Origin: FEN-1099 sp964511015
GTDB taxonomy: Bacteria > Lernaellota > Lernaellaia > Lernaellales > Lernaellaceae
NCBI GenBank assembly: GCA_964511015.1
Contig: CAZEDX010000078.1
Coordinates: 1 to 19,538, forward strand
DNA: 19,538 nucleotides
Reading direction: 5' to 3'
Numbering within the stretch: the stretch's first letter is position 1; each line of letters begins with the position of its first letter. Under the pieces are notes generated by a model. That model ran no database searches. It saw only the letters and a list, made by a program, of their open reading frames with translations, and was not told the origin of the DNA. Positions 1 to 8,437 of this stretch are shown piece after piece. The position numbers were made by a program, and so were the translations under genes.

Positions 1-1359
1 CACGAAGATGCCCATGCCGACCTGGTAAATGTCGCGGAAGACCAGGGTGTTGCGGCCGTCGGTCTGGTAGTTGAACCGCAATTGCACCAATGCCGGCAGG
101 TAGATCGGGGTCAACGGAATCGACGCCGCGACGAGGATCTTGCCGTCGTCGCCGTTGCCCACCAACCCGATCTGGTCAATCAGATCCTGCAGGCCCGGGC
201 TGTTGGTTTCAAAATTGCCCTCGAAACCCCAACCATGCCGGTAGGCGACGGAGAAGGGGCCCACGCCGAAGCCGGCGCTGGCGGCGACCCACGGGCCGGG
301 CTGGTAGTAGTAGTACTCATCTAGGTCGGACATGTCGGGGAAGAAGCTCAGGTCGACCTGTTGGGCTTTGAGGTACTCCCACGCGTCGCGGTCCGGCGCG
401 GGGAACGAAGGGCTCTTGCGTTTGGATTGGAAGTAGTAGGCGCCTTCCAAACCGATCGAAAAGGTGATGAAGCTCGCCGGTTTGGGCGGCCGGAAGTCGA
501 ACATCTTGTTGATGCCCAAACCCCACGCACCGTTGCCGACTTCGAGGTCCGGACCCAAACCGAAAATGATGTTCGTGTTCGGGTCGGCCTTGCGCGCGGT
601 CGGCAAGTACACGTGGCCGGTCAGGCCGCCGGCGAACCAGGAATTGCGGAAGTAGTTCCATTGGGCGAACAAGTCCGAGTCGCCCATGTTGGCCGGTTTG
701 GAGTCATAGCGCAGCTTGGGCGCCGGACGGCCGAGCTTTTCCAGCAGGCGGAAGAATTCCTCGCGCGTGGCTACGCCGAGACGCTCGCACGTGCCGGGGG
801 TGAACTCGGCGCCGAGCTTGATGTGCACGACGGCCCACATCGTGTTGACGCCGACCGTCAGATTGTCGGTCACGCCGTACATGATGCCGGCGAAGTAGCC
901 CTGCAGTGAGCCGCGCGGGGCGAAGTCGAAGGAGAAGAAGTTGCCGCGATTGATCTTGAACGGGTCGTCGATCTTCAGCGGATCGATGATGTCGCCCAGT
1001 TCGCGGTCTTGGTTGAAACGACCGGCCGCGCGCTGCGTGCCCCAGCCGAAAAGGACAACGCCGAAGCCTTGCGGCAACGTCACGGAAGATCCCCACAGGT
1101 CCATGGCCAGCAGGGTGTTCTGGGCAAATTCGATCCACCGGCCGTAGTCGCCCAGAAAATGGCTGTCGTCGACCGACGGCGAAGCGGCTGTCGGGGGCGC
1201 GGAGGCGTCAGCAGGCGGCGACGAGGTTTCCGCCGGCTGTTCGGACGCTCCGGCCGCAGTGGCGGTCAGCAAGATCAGGAGCAGGAACGTGAGAGACAAC
1301 AACCCGGTGCGGGCACTCGACGAGGAGTGCGCCACGGCAACGCAGCTTTTCAAATGCAT
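1..1359 (-). CDS. predicted outer-membrane beta-barrel protein, C-terminus outside window
   Basis: An open frame of 453 codons runs from an ATG at 1359 off the left edge, so the protein is incomplete at its C-terminus. The start follows GGAAGG four bases upstream. The N-terminus looks like a signal peptide: a long polar n-region, then a hydrophobic stretch at about residues 19-36 and an Ala-rich cleavage zone. A Pro/Ala/Ser-rich linker follows to about residue 64. The rest alternates short aromatic-rich strands (for example GYFAGIMYGVTDNLTVGV and WFAGGLTGHVYLPTARK) with polar turns, typical of transporter-like outer-membrane barrels of unknown substrate. I recognise no specific family. It is transcribed divergently from mfd, so co-regulation is not implied. 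Barrel fold is inferred from composition only. Confidence 0.75.
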   Translation of the reverse strand, partial: MHLKSCVAVAHSSSSARTGLLSLTFLLLILLTATAAGASEQPAETSSPPADASAPPTAASPSVDDSHFLGDYGRWIEFAQNTLLAMDLWGSSVTLPQGFGVVLFGWGTQRAAGRFNQDRELGDIIDPLKIDDPFKINRGNFFSFDFAPRGSLQGYFAGIMYGVTDNLTVGVNTMWAVVHIKLGAEFTPGTCERLGVATREEFFRLLEKLGRPAPKLRYDSKPANMGDSDLFAQWNYFRNSWFAGGLTGHVYLPTARKADPNTNIIFGLGPDLEVGNGAWGLGINKMFDFRPPKPASFITFSIGLEGAYYFQSKRKSPSFPAPDRDAWEYLKAQQVDLSFFPDMSDLDEYYYYQPGPWVAASAGFGVGPFSVAYRHGWGFEGNFETNSPGLQDLIDQIGLVGNGDDGKILVAASIPLTPIYLPALVQLRFNYQTDGRNTLVFRDIYQVGMGIFV

Positions 1360-1407
1360 GGCACCTTCCAGAAAAGACAGCTCTAGCCCCAGGACAACAA
1401 TTGACGA

Positions 1408-1437
1408 AGTAAAGCATTGATGGGGGTTGGCGGTCAA
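1408..1437 (-). promoter_or_regulatory. putative sigma70 promoter of the outer-membrane protein gene
   Basis: On the minus strand TTGACC (1432-1437) is followed after 18 bases by TTTACT (1408-1413), which is preceded by TG in extended -10 position. The leader to the ATG at 1359 would be about 40 nt and contains the GGAAGG ribosome site. Seen by eye only. Confidence 0.4.
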
Positions 1438-1538
1438 GAGCACAACGGCCAAAGTGGCACTCTCGGTACGCCCGGGTGAGAGGTGCCAGACTGGGCGGGG
1501 CCGAGCCGCAAGCGACCCTGGCCCCGCGCTCCGGACCC

Positions 1539-1570
1539 TGCTAGTATTCGCGCCCGGTTCGCCTGGGAGG
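1539..1570 (+). promoter_or_regulatory. extended -10 promoter and ribosome-binding site of mfd
   Basis: TGCTAGTAT (1539-1547) matches an extended -10 element; no good -35 is seen. GGGAGG (1565-1570) lies five bases before a GTG at 1576. Together they argue that mfd starts at GTG 1576, not at the in-frame ATG at 1483, which lies upstream of this promoter and would add 31 Pro/Arg-rich residues. Confidence 0.45.
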
Positions 1571-1575
1571 TTCCT

Positions 1576-4500
1576 GTGCGTTCGTTGATCGGCCACCGCT
1601 CGTTCGTACCTTTTGCCACGCTCCTGGAGGGATTGCAGCGCGGCGAACGGCAACTGGTGGGCACCGGCTTGGCCGGGGGCAGCGCGGCGCTGGTGCTGGC
1701 CGAATTGCTACGGCATCACGACGGCCCGGCGCTCGTGCTGCTGCGCGACCGCGCCGCCGCGGCGGCGTGGCGCGCCGACCTCGAGTTTTTCTTGCGCGAA
1801 CCCGACGGCCGCCCGAACACCCGTCTGTTCGACTACCCGGCTTACGACGTGGCGCCATTCGAATCGGTTAGCCCGCACCAAGCGATTGTCGCAGCGCGCA
1901 TGGCCTGCCTGCACGCCTTGGCCGACCAGCCCAATGCCGTCATGCTGGCGCCGGTCGAAGCGGTGATGAATCGCGTGCTGCCGAGCGCGTCGTTTTTCGC
2001 CGCCTGTCACACCGTGCGCGTCGGCGATCTGCTCGACCGCGAACAACTGATGGCCGATCTGCTCGACGCCGGCTACCGGATGACCTCACTGGTCGAAGAC
2101 GTCGGGGAAATGGCCGCGCGCGGCGATATCCTCGATCTGTTCGTGCCCGGCTTCGACGACCCGGTGCGGATCGAGACCTTCGGCGACGAGGTCGAATCGA
2201 TCCGCTTCTTCCACCAGTCAACGCAGGTGAGCAAAGCGCGCTTGCCGCTGTTGCAGGTCTTTCCGGCCGGCGAGGCCCACCTGGGCGCCATCCACGCCGA
2301 GCGGTTCACGGCGCGCGTCAAAGACCTGGCCGACGCGCAGGATGTGCCGCGGCCGCGGCGCGACCGCTTGGTCGAGGAAGTGACGCACCACATTCCGTTC
2401 CCCGGCATCGAGTTCTTCACGCCGCTGCTGCATGAGAATCTCGAAACGGTGTTCGACTATCTGGCCGGCAAGGCGCTGGTGGTGATGGTCGAGCCCGCCG
2501 AGGTCGAGGCGCAGATCGACCTGTTCGCCGAGAAGGTCGCCGGTCGCCACGCGCGGGCCCGCGAGGCGGGCAAGTTGTGCGTCGACCCGGCGGCGCTCTA
2601 CCTCGACGCCGAGGCGCTGCGCGCGGCGATGGGCCGCTTCCGGCAGTTGCGCCTGGGCCGCGAGGCCTACGCTGACCAGATTGAACCGACGCGCTTCGAA
2701 ACCGAAACGCACCACGGGTTGCGCGAAGAAATTCTCGCCCGCGCCGCCGACGCCCACATGCTCACGCCGCTGGTCGGCCGTTTGCGGAACTGGCTGCGCG
2801 GCGAGGGGCGCGCATTTTTGGTGTGCCGCAGTCTGGCCGCCGCCGACCGTCTCGAGCGCCTGCTGCAGAACTACGACCTGAGCGTCGAGGTGCGCGCCGA
2901 TCAGCCGTTCCGCGCCGCGCTGTCCGGCGGGCAGGGGCTCACTTCGGTGCCGGTGCTGCTGGGCGACCTGTCGGCCGGCTTCGTCGTGCCCGGCCTCGAT
3001 CTGGCGGTGGTGACCGAAGAGGAGATTTTCGGCGAACGCCGGCGCACCGATACTTACGCCCGGGCCAAGTCGGAAATGCTCTCCAGCTTCGCCGACCTGA
3101 CGGAAGGCGATTTCCTGGTGCACAACAAACACGGGGTGGGCATCTACCGCGGGTTGATTCAGTTCGCCGTCGGTGGCCTGCAAGCGGAGTTCCTGCACCT
3201 GGAATACGCCGGCGGCGACAAGCTGTATCTGCCGGTCGACCGCCTCAGCGCGGTGCAGCGCTTCATCGGCGCCGGCAGCGCGCCGAAGATCGACCGCCTG
3301 GGCGGCACCGCCTGGGAAAAGACCAAGCTTCACGCCCGCGGCGCGGCCCGCAAGCTGGCCAAGGAACTGCTCGCGCTCTATGCCGCCCGCGCCGCCCGGC
3401 CGGGCTTCGCCTTTCCGCCGCCGGACGAAACCTACCGCGAGTTCGAGGCCACGTTCCCTTACGACGAAACACCCGATCAGGAAACGGCGATCCGCGACGC
3501 GATCGGCGATCTGGTGAGCGAACGGCCGGCCGACCGCCTGATCTGCGGCGACGTGGGTTTCGGCAAGACCGAAGTGGCCATGCGCGCCGCGATGCTGGCC
3601 GTGCTCGGCGGCCGGCAGGTAGCGGTGCTGACGCCGACCACCACCTTGGCGTTCCAGCACTACAACACGTTCCGGGCGCGCATGAGCCCGTTCGGCGTGA
3701 ACGTCGGCATGCTCAGCCGCTTTACCGATCCGCGCCAGCGCAAAGAAGTGTTGCAGAAGCTCGCCGCCGGGCAGATCGACGTGGTTGTCGGCACGCACAT
3801 GCTGCTGGGCCGTAACGTTGAATACCGCGCGCTCGGCCTGCTGATCGTCGACGAGGAGCAGCACTTCGGCGTTGCGCAAAAGGAAAAGATCAAGCAGCTT
3901 TCGCAGACCGTCGACGTCTTTACGCTCACCGCTACGCCGATCCCCCGCACGTTGCACATGAGCCTAGCCGGCTTGCGCGACCTGTCGGTAATCAATACGC
4001 CACCCGAAGACCGCCAGGCGATTCGCACCTTCGTCACGCGTTTCGACGAAGACACCGTGCGCGAAGCGCTGGAGCGCGAGCTCAACCGCGGCGGGCAGGC
4101 GTTCTTCATTCACAACCGGGTCAAATCGATCGACTCCGTGGCCGCTCGGGTCAAACGTCTGGTCCCGCACGCGCGGGTGGCGGTCGGCCACGGCCAGATG
4201 GACGAAAGGCAGATCGAGAAGCTGATGGTCGACTTCGCCGCGCACCAGTTCGATATCCTGGTTTGCACGACGATCATCGAAAGCGGTCTCGACTTCCCCG
4301 AAGCCAATACGATTCTCATCGACCGGGCCGACACCCTCGGCCTGTCGCAGCTCTACCAGCTGCGCGGGCGGGTGGGGCGGTCCAAGCGGCGGGCCTATTG
4401 CTACCTGCTGGTGCCGCCGACCGGCCTGCTCACCCCCGACGCCCGCAAACGCCTGGCCGTGTTGCGAAACTTCACCGAACTCGGCAGCGGTTACAAGATC

Positions 4501-5088
4501 GCCGCCCGTGACCTGGAGATCCGCGGCGCCGGCAACCTGCTGGGGCCGGAGCAGTCGGGCCAGATCGGCGCGGTCGGCTTTGAACTGTACACACGGTTGT
4601 TGGAGGAGGAGATCAAACGGTTGAAGGGTGAGGAAGTGGTCGAACCGTTTGAATGCGAGGTGGCGATCCAGGTGCCGGCCTACCTGCCCGAGCAGTTCAT
4701 TGGTGACGTGCACCTGCGCCTGACCCTTTATAAACGCATTTCCGATGCGCGCGACGAGGCGGAGATCGAAGCCCTGGCCGGCGAGATTACCGACCGTTTC
4801 GGCCGGCCGCCCGACGCCGTGCGAAACCTGTTGCGGATCGTGGGGTTGCGGCGCCGGGCCGAAAAGCTGCGCATCAAGAAAATCGAAGCCGGCGCCGAAC
4901 GGATCGCCTTCGAATTCGACGAATCGACCCCCATCCACCCGGCCCGCGTGGTTCAACTCATCGCGGCCGAGCCCGAGCGGTATTCGCTATCGCCCGACGG
5001 CAAGCTATACGAGCGGACGGGTGGGGGGCGAGGCGGGGTTTTCACCGCCCTGGAAGAGGGCTTGCAACGACTGGCCGACTGTGTTTAA
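1576..5088 (+). CDS. mfd: transcription-repair coupling factor Mfd
   Basis: This 1170-residue protein matches Mfd in length (E. coli 1148) and in domain order. Mfd removes RNA polymerase stalled at DNA lesions and recruits UvrA for nucleotide excision repair. The UvrB-like N-terminal region fills about residues 1-340. The CarD-like RNA-polymerase-interaction domain starts near 505 (EGDFLVHNKHGVGIYRG). The RecG-type motor has Walker A GDVGFGKT (658-665), DEEQ (759-762), TATPIPRT (785-792) and QLRGRVGRS (from 928). The C-terminal TRCF domain begins near 1025 (PAYLPEQFIGDVHLRLTLYK). All helicase motifs look intact. GTG 1576 is chosen as start because it has a good ribosome site and follows a likely promoter. 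Three foldase genes follow, but 100 nt and a hairpin separate them, so they may have their own promoter. Confidence 0.97.
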   Translation: MRSLIGHRSFVPFATLLEGLQRGERQLVGTGLAGGSAALVLAELLRHHDGPALVLLRDRAAAAAWRADLEFFLREPDGRPNTRLFDYPAYDVAPFESVSPHQAIVAARMACLHALADQPNAVMLAPVEAVMNRVLPSASFFAACHTVRVGDLLDREQLMADLLDAGYRMTSLVEDVGEMAARGDILDLFVPGFDDPVRIETFGDEVESIRFFHQSTQVSKARLPLLQVFPAGEAHLGAIHAERFTARVKDLADAQDVPRPRRDRLVEEVTHHIPFPGIEFFTPLLHENLETVFDYLAGKALVVMVEPAEVEAQIDLFAEKVAGRHARAREAGKLCVDPAALYLDAEALRAAMGRFRQLRLGREAYADQIEPTRFETETHHGLREEILARAADAHMLTPLVGRLRNWLRGEGRAFLVCRSLAAADRLERLLQNYDLSVEVRADQPFRAALSGGQGLTSVPVLLGDLSAGFVVPGLDLAVVTEEEIFGERRRTDTYARAKSEMLSSFADLTEGDFLVHNKHGVGIYRGLIQFAVGGLQAEFLHLEYAGGDKLYLPVDRLSAVQRFIGAGSAPKIDRLGGTAWEKTKLHARGAARKLAKELLALYAARAARPGFAFPPPDETYREFEATFPYDETPDQETAIRDAIGDLVSERPADRLICGDVGFGKTEVAMRAAMLAVLGGRQVAVLTPTTTLAFQHYNTFRARMSPFGVNVGMLSRFTDPRQRKEVLQKLAAGQIDVVVGTHMLLGRNVEYRALGLLIVDEEQHFGVAQKEKIKQLSQTVDVFTLTATPIPRTLHMSLAGLRDLSVINTPPEDRQAIRTFVTRFDEDTVREALERELNRGGQAFFIHNRVKSIDSVAARVKRLVPHARVAVGHGQMDERQIEKLMVDFAAHQFDILVCTTIIESGLDFPEANTILIDRADTLGLSQLYQLRGRVGRSKRRAYCYLLVPPTGLLTPDARKRLAVLRNFTELGSGYKIAARDLEIRGAGNLLGPEQSGQIGAVGFELYTRLLEEEIKRLKGEEVVEPFECEVAIQVPAYLPEQFIGDVHLRLTLYKRISDARDEAEIEALAGEITDRFGRPPDAVRNLLRIVGLRRRAEKLRIKKIEAGAERIAFEFDESTPIHPARVVQLIAAEPERYSLSPDGKLYERTGGGRGGVFTALEEGLQRLADCV

Positions 5089-5113
5089 CTTAGGCCCCTT
5101 CCGGGGTTCTAAG
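5089..5113 (+). terminator. hairpin directly after mfd, possible weak terminator
   Basis: Immediately after the mfd stop, CTTAGGCCCC pairs with GGGGTTCTAAG (one bulged T, one G-T pair), leaving a four-base loop. There is no T-run after the stem, so it may be a Rho-dependent end, a processing site or a leader element of the next gene. Confidence 0.35.
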
Positions 5114-5188
5114 GAAACAACACTTTAGAGTGTGAAGTGTAGTTTTGTGGTTATCCGAGACAAACCAAACGAAGCGAGGTTGAAAGCC

Positions 5189-6277
5189 ATGTGGAAACGT
5201 ACCGTACTTATTCTGGGACTAGCGGTCGTGGCGGCCGCGATGTTTTTTGCATGTGGTCCCAGCTCGGGTGGCGGCTCGTCCGCGAAGAAAAAGGGCAAGG
5301 TGATCGCCACCGTCGGCAGCTCGACCATCACCACCGGTGACGTCGAAGAAATCCTGAACCGCATGCCCCCGTTCCAGCGCCGCCGTTTTGCCGATGACAA
5401 AGGCAAAAAGGAATTGCTGGACAACCTGGTCAACGAAGAGCTGTTCTACCAGGAAGCGCTGCGCCGCGGTCTCGATCGCGACGCCGAGTTCACTTCGCGC
5501 TTGGAACAGTTCCGCCGCGGCATCCTCGCCAACATGGTGAAGAAGACGCTGTATGAACAGGAAATCAAGGTCACCGAAGAAGAGATCAAGAAGTACTACG
5601 AAGACAACAAAGACAAGTTCATGACGGCGGAAACCGTGAAGGTCCGGCTGATCCTGATCAAAGTCGCCCAAGAAGCCAGCAACGAAGACGTGGCCAAGGC
5701 CAAAGCCAAGGCGGAAGAAGTGCTGAAGAAGCTGCGTTCCGGCGGCAACTGGGACAAGCTGTGCGAGCAGTACTCGGAAGACCGCGGCACCAACAAGCGC
5801 GGCGGCCTGCTGAACAAAGTGCGCCGGGGCGTGCGCGGTGAAGAATTTGACAACGTCGCGTTCACCATCGAGCTGAACAAGGTCAGCGACGTGTTCCGCA
5901 CCCGCCAGGGCTTCAACATCATCAAGGTTGAAGAGAAGACCGCGGCCGAACTCCGCGACTTCGAAAGCGTCCGGGGTACGATCGAACGGCAGCTCAAGCA
6001 GCAGAAGCTGAAGTCCCGCATGGATGAATCCATCGAGGCCATGCGCAAGAAGGCGGCGATCAAGATCAACCAGGACGTGCTCGACGGTATCAAAGTCGAC
6101 ACCACCGGCGGCGAAGGCGCTCCGGGCATGCCGAACGTCCAGATGCCGGGCCAGCCGAAACCGGCGGCTCCGGGCACGACTCCGGCGGCTTCGGGCGCGA
6201 CTCCGGCGGCTTCGGGCGCGACTCCGGCCGCTCCGGCCCAGCCCGCGGCGAATCCCCCGGCCGAGCAGGATGAATAA
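5189..6277 (+). CDS. PpiC-type peptidyl-prolyl isomerase lipoprotein (SurA/PrsA-like)
   Basis: A 362-residue foldase predicted to help proteins fold in the periplasm. The N-terminus MWKRTVLILGLAVVAAAM then FFAC is a lipoprotein signal with lipidated Cys22. A SurA-N-like helical region covers about 30-140 and a parvulin/PpiC domain about 145-255, ending in the typical pattern TRQGFNIIKVEE. The tail from about 320 is Ala/Pro-rich with seven-residue repeats. ATG 5189 is chosen because GAGG lies upstream and the lipoprotein signal begins there; an in-frame ATG at 5132 would place 19 polar residues in front. It heads a row of three related genes after mfd. Client proteins are unknown; outer-membrane proteins are likely from the family's usual role. 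Confidence 0.85.
   Translation: MWKRTVLILGLAVVAAAMFFACGPSSGGGSSAKKKGKVIATVGSSTITTGDVEEILNRMPPFQRRRFADDKGKKELLDNLVNEELFYQEALRRGLDRDAEFTSRLEQFRRGILANMVKKTLYEQEIKVTEEEIKKYYEDNKDKFMTAETVKVRLILIKVAQEASNEDVAKAKAKAEEVLKKLRSGGNWDKLCEQYSEDRGTNKRGGLLNKVRRGVRGEEFDNVAFTIELNKVSDVFRTRQGFNIIKVEEKTAAELRDFESVRGTIERQLKQQKLKSRMDESIEAMRKKAAIKINQDVLDGIKVDTTGGEGAPGMPNVQMPGQPKPAAPGTTPAASGATPAASGATPAAPAQPAANPPAEQDE
6158..6241 (+). repeat. 21-bp tandem repeats encoding an Ala/Pro-rich tail
   Basis: Two perfect 21-bp copies (6179-6199 and 6200-6220) are flanked by one diverged copy on each side. They encode PAASGAT-type heptads at the C-terminus of the preceding lipoprotein. Copy number may vary between strains. Confidence 0.7.
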
Positions 6278-7268
6278 GATTTCGGCCCCCAGTTCGAAGC
6301 AGCAGGGCGGCGTCACCCGGCGCCGCCCTTTTTTGCACGTTTGTGCGCTAGCGACGTTGTTCGCCCTGGTGGTGTTGAACTGCGGCGGCGGCAAAGAGCT
6401 GCCGGCCGGCGCCGTGGCCCGGGTGAACAACCAACTGATCACCAACGCTGAATTCGAGAAGCGGTTCGCGGCGGCCCGCCAGGGCGCCTTGGAAAACCCG
6501 CCTGATGAACTGGCCTCGCAACTGGCGATCCGCGCGGCGTTTCTCGATCAACTGGTCGAACGCGTGCTGTTGGAACAGGTCGCGGCCCGGCTGAAGATCG
6601 TGGTCAGCGAGCCGGAAGTGGATCGCATTCTGCTGGGCATGCGCGAGGGGCACGAGGTGGCCGACCTGATCGGCTACCTGACCACCCATCAGCTTGACGA
6701 TCTGGTGTTGCGCGACCGCATCCGCTACGCCCTGCTGGTGGACAAGATGGCCTCGCGCTATGCCGCCGCCAAGCTGGCGGTCAGCGAGCAGGAAGTCCGC
6801 GACTACTATGCCGCCAATCCCGCCGAGTTCGCGTTGCCGCCGCGTATCCGCCTGCGGCAAATCGTGGTGGACAACGAGGACTTCGCTTTCCAGACCATGA
6901 ACGACATCATGCTAGGCGAGTCGTTTGAAAGCGCGGCCCGCACCCGGTCCAGCAGCCCGGAACGCGCGCGCGGCGGCGACCTGGGGTTCGTGTCGCGCGA
7001 CATGCTGATCCCTGAGGTGGCCGAGGCCGCGTTTGCGCTGCGGGTGGGCGAACTGTCCAACGTGGTGCGCAGTCCGTACGGGTTCCACCTCTTGCAGGTC
7101 ACCGCCACCAAGCCCGCTGAAACCTTGACCTTCGAGCAGGCCCAAGCCACAATCCATGACAAATTGCGGCGGCAGAAGGCCGACCGCCTTTGGCAAGATT
7201 TCGTGGCCAAGCTCAAGAGCCGAGCCGAGATTCAGATCGATCGCAGCCGGCTGCTCGGCCCATCATGA
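6270..7268 (+). CDS. second PpiC-type peptidyl-prolyl isomerase lipoprotein
   Basis: A 332-residue paralogue-like foldase. Its ATG overlaps the preceding stop (shared bases 6270-6277), suggesting translational coupling. The N-terminus has a basic TRRR at 16-19, a hydrophobic core, and LVVLNC giving lipidated Cys38. A SurA-N-like helical segment (about 45-185) precedes a PpiC domain at about 189-285 (RARGGDLGFVSRDML; SPYGFHLLQVTATKP). The odd feature is an intrinsic terminator inside codons 12-22, so part of the transcription may stop here. A TTG just after the terminator would give a shorter signal without basic residues, which is less convincing. It probably acts at a periplasmic membrane face on a different client set from its neighbours. 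Confidence 0.83.
   Translation: MNKISAPSSKQQGGVTRRRPFLHVCALATLFALVVLNCGGGKELPAGAVARVNNQLITNAEFEKRFAAARQGALENPPDELASQLAIRAAFLDQLVERVLLEQVAARLKIVVSEPEVDRILLGMREGHEVADLIGYLTTHQLDDLVLRDRIRYALLVDKMASRYAAAKLAVSEQEVRDYYAANPAEFALPPRIRLRQIVVDNEDFAFQTMNDIMLGESFESAARTRSSSPERARGGDLGFVSRDMLIPEVAEAAFALRVGELSNVVRSPYGFHLLQVTATKPAETLTFEQAQATIHDKLRRQKADRLWQDFVAKLKSRAEIQIDRSRLLGPS
6305..6334 (+). terminator. intrinsic terminator embedded in the start of the second foldase gene
   Basis: A perfect 8-bp stem, GGGCGGCG (6305-6312) with CGCCGCCC (6321-6328), has an 8-base loop and is followed at once by six T (6329-6334). It begins 27 bases after the stop of the first foldase gene and lies within the second. The form is that of a Rho-independent terminator; read-through or attenuation would set the level of the downstream genes. 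Confidence 0.7.
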
Positions 7269-7276
7269 GGAACGAT

Positions 7277-8341
7277 ATGCGCAAGATCCTGCTCCTGGCC
7301 GTGGTATTGTGCCTGACCGCCGCACCGGTTTGGGCCGGCGAAGTGGTCAATCGCGTCGCGGCCGTGATCGACAACGATGTGATCACCCTGTTCCAGGTCG
7401 AACAAGCCGCCGCGCCGATGATCCAGCAGATGCTGAAGGAAAACCCGACGCTCAGCGACACCGATCGTTCGCGCGCCGCGGCGCGGATCAAGGCCGAGGT
7501 GTTGCGGGGATTGATCGAACAGAAGCTGCTCGAAATCGAAATCTTGCGGCTGGGTATCGAAGTCACCGACGCCGAAATCGACAACTACGTCAACCGCATC
7601 AAACAGGCCAACAACTACACCGATGAGGCGCTGGAAATGGCGCTGATGCGCGAAGGCCTGACCAAGCAGGAATTCCGCGACCGTATCAAGAACGAAATCC
7701 TGCGCGAACAGTATGTCTCGTTCCGGTTGCGCGACCGGCTGGTTGTGCGCGATGAAGACGTGCGCGCCTACTACGAGAACCACCGCGACGAATTCGCCGG
7801 CGACCCGGTGCTGCACCTGGCCGAACTGCGCCTCAATCTGCCGCCCGACGCCAATGACGAACAGGTGCGCGCGGCGTTTACCAAGATCAACGAGCTGTAC
7901 CAACAACTGCTTGCCGGCAGCGATTTCGCCGAACTGGCGCGACAGAACAGCCAGGGCGCGACCGCCGACGCCGGCGGGGACATCGGCGAGTTCAAACTCG
8001 ATGAATTGAAAGATACCTACCGCAAAGCCGCGGCGCCGCTCGAAGCCGGCCAGCTCTCGACGATTTTCCGCGACGGCGGCGGCTTCTTCATCCTCAAGGT
8101 GCTGGAAAAAACGCTGAGCGGCCAACAGCCGTTGGAAGACGTGCAGGATCGCATTCGCATGATCCTGCGCAAACAAAAAGCCGATCTCGAAATGAAGCGC
8201 CTGGCGGCGGAGCTCTACCGCCGGTCGTATGTCGAGATCCTGGTAAAATTCGGCGATGAAAGTATCGCGCCGCCCAGTGCGGTGCCCGAGCAGGACGGGC
8301 CGGCCGAGCCGCCGGCGCCGCCTCCGGCGGAAAGCCAGTGA
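7277..8341 (+). CDS. surA: SurA-like periplasmic chaperone / PpiC isomerase
   Basis: A 354-residue secreted foldase with a cleavable signal peptide (MRKILLLAVVLCLTAAPVWA, then GE). The SurA N-terminal region starts with VVNRVAAVIDNDVITLFQV, a hallmark of SurA, and runs to about 150. One PpiC domain lies at about 176-278. E. coli SurA (428 residues) has two PpiC domains, so this is a one-domain version, as in many non-gammaproteobacterial SurA proteins. AGGA five bases upstream favours ATG 7277; an in-frame ATG at 7265, overlapping the previous stop as ATGA, would add four residues. A Pro-rich tail ends the protein. Likely role: escorting unfolded outer-membrane proteins. The exact orthology to SurA is inferred. 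Confidence 0.85.
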   Translation: MRKILLLAVVLCLTAAPVWAGEVVNRVAAVIDNDVITLFQVEQAAAPMIQQMLKENPTLSDTDRSRAAARIKAEVLRGLIEQKLLEIEILRLGIEVTDAEIDNYVNRIKQANNYTDEALEMALMREGLTKQEFRDRIKNEILREQYVSFRLRDRLVVRDEDVRAYYENHRDEFAGDPVLHLAELRLNLPPDANDEQVRAAFTKINELYQQLLAGSDFAELARQNSQGATADAGGDIGEFKLDELKDTYRKAAAPLEAGQLSTIFRDGGGFFILKVLEKTLSGQQPLEDVQDRIRMILRKQKADLEMKRLAAELYRRSYVEILVKFGDESIAPPSAVPEQDGPAEPPAPPPAESQ

Positions 8342-8362
8342 CCGTCCGATTCCGGTAGTCCC

Positions 8363-8401
8363 CGGCAATCGGCAACCGTCGTTCGGTTCGCCGTATTGCC
8401 G
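8363..8401. other. 39-nt strong imperfect hairpin between surA-like and GT-C genes
   Basis: A 16-bp stem made of CGGCAAT/ATTGCCG, CGGC/GCCG and AACCG/CGGTT, with single bulges at 8389 and 8394 and a TCGTT loop. No T-run follows on either strand, so it is not a classic intrinsic terminator. It could protect the 3' end of the foldase mRNA or stop transcription with Rho. No other copy was noticed in the window. Confidence 0.55.
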
Positions 8402-8437
8402 TTGAGATGGACCAAGCACAAGGACGTCTTCCAGACC

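Noticed and set aside
2218..3957. 579-codon open frame on the minus strand across mfd
   Set aside because: High-GC antisense shadow: mfd on the other strand has all family motifs, and this frame shows no recognisable domain.
5219..6445. 408-codon minus-strand frame across the first foldase gene
   Set aside because: Shadow of the lipoprotein coding frame; its Arg/Ser-rich repeats are the antisense of the 21-bp repeats.
7232..8419. 395-codon minus-strand frame across the surA-like gene
   Set aside because: Shadow; the plus strand carries a signal peptide and the SurA/PpiC domains.
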